This document shows, piece after piece, positions 63,747-64,000 of a stretch of DNA of 64,000 nucleotides. Origin of the DNA: Promethearchaeota archaeon (lineage in GTDB: Archaea; Asgardarchaeota; Lokiarchaeia; Sigyniarchaeales; SOKP01); NCBI GenBank assembly GCA_029838195.1, contig JALGVJ010000014.1:1-64000 (forward strand), written 5' to 3'. A program made the position numbers and the translations under genes. How positions within the stretch are numbered: position 1 is the first letter of the stretch; each line of letters starts with the position of its first letter. Below the pieces are notes generated by a model. That model searched no databases and was not told the DNA's origin. It saw only the letters and a list, made by a program, of their open reading frames with translations.

Positions 63747-64000
63747 AATACGAGATCATCCCATTTTTAAAGGGGTATATGTATCTCACCATGAACAAGG
63801 AATGAAATTATACACGAAAAATTTAATTCCCGGAAAAGCGATTTATGGAGAAAAATTAGTACCATATAAAGACTTTGAGTTAAGAGAATGGGATCCTTTC
63901 CGGAGTAAATTAGCCGCCATGATTTTAGAGAGGCCAAAACATAATTATTTAGAGAATAAAAATAGCTGTTTATATTTAGGAGCAGCATCAGGAACGACCA
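63733..64000 (+). CDS. flpA: Fibrillarin (rRNA 2'-O-methyltransferase), partial at right edge
   Basis: Eighty-nine codons from the ATG at 63733 are visible before the window ends. The N-terminal domain FKGVYVSHHEQGMKLYTKN and the start of the SAM-binding motif CLYLGAASGTT (ending at 64000) identify fibrillarin. It transfers methyl groups to ribose 2'-OH in rRNA and tRNA, guided by C/D RNAs with Nop5 and L7Ae. The start is inside the nop5 end, in another frame, so translation is probably coupled. Confidence 0.92.
   Translation, partial: MEKLEIRDHPIFKGVYVSHHEQGMKLYTKNLIPGKAIYGEKLVPYKDFELREWDPFRSKLAAMILERPKHNYLENKNSCLYLGAASGTT

Noticed and set aside
1..64000. CRISPR arrays, insertion sequences and prophage genes
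   Set aside because: No regularly spaced repeats, transposase or integrase frames, or phage structural genes were seen.

Overview
The window is strongly AT-rich and archaeal. Its information-processing genes are archaeal: exosome Rrp4/Rrp41/Rrp42, SBDS, proteasome alpha, TFB, prefoldin beta, eL43, uL2, Pcc1 and Cgi121 of KEOPS, GatD/GatE, Elp3, Nop5 and fibrillarin. All four tRNA genes are interrupted by introns. A Roadblock/LC7 protein, a JAMM-like protein, a possible longin-like protein, many ribbon-helix-helix (RHH) and two-component proteins, formyltransferase Ftr and low-GC composition together suggest an Asgard archaeon close to the Lokiarchaeia. This placement is an inference from gene content, not a phylogeny.

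Layout. 1-300: a GC-rich, hairpin-rich segment that is probably a structured RNA running off the left edge. 0.3-7.7 kb: a CPBP membrane protease, then a deoxy-sugar cluster (GH29 alpha-L-fucosidase, L-fucose isomerase, FAD-linked dehydrogenase plus Fe-S partner, a VOC protein). 8-17.9 kb: a GAF histidine kinase, two transglutaminase-like paralogues, Ftr, a frameshifted membrane gene, a possible longin-like/helical-repeat protein, an AAA+ ATPase and a polytopic membrane protein. 18-25.5 kb: an enolase-superfamily enzyme (possible sugar-acid dehydratase), two unknowns, a GDPD-like protein, and an inositol operon (cytidylyltransferase, CDP-alcohol phosphotransferase, inositol-1-phosphate synthase). 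25.9-34.8 kb: acyl-CoA dehydrogenase, a phosphofructokinase with pyrophosphate-type residues, ZPR1, a four-subunit 2-oxoacid:ferredoxin oxidoreductase operon, then tRNA-modification genes (Sua5, THUMP/Tan1, Cgi121). 34.8-37.3 kb: an ECF transporter core. 37.3-43.8 kb: a long minus-strand run of RNA- and protein-quality-control genes (DHH, prefoldin, Pcc1, eL43, Rrp42, Rrp41, Rrp4, SBDS, PsmA). 44-47 kb: Roadblock, DUF2110, four intron-bearing tRNAs and a JAMM-like protein. 47.4-51.8 kb: two convergent RHH-HisKA-REC regulators, an approximately 1 kb non-coding stretch, and TFB with a duplicated 3' end. 51.8-64 kb: uL2, GatE-GatD, a tandem pair of unknown RHH proteins, a frameshifted elp3, PyrD-PyrK, and Nop5-fibrillarin cut by the right edge.

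How the genes work together. Sua5, Cgi121 and Pcc1 serve tRNA t6A; the THUMP protein and Elp3 serve other tRNA modifications; GatDE makes Gln-tRNA. The exosome and SBDS handle RNA decay and ribosome maturation, and Nop5/fibrillarin handle rRNA methylation. Fucose release, isomerisation and lactate/lactaldehyde-type oxidation form a plausible catabolic route. The ferredoxin-linked oxidoreductase and Ftr fit an anaerobic, ferredoxin- and C1-based metabolism.

The best candidates for undescribed biology are the paired RHH-HisKA-REC proteins with a tandem repeat upstream of one of them, the tandem RHH plus unknown-domain proteins, the left-edge structured RNA, the inositol operon, and the tRNA-Ser with a T-loop intron.
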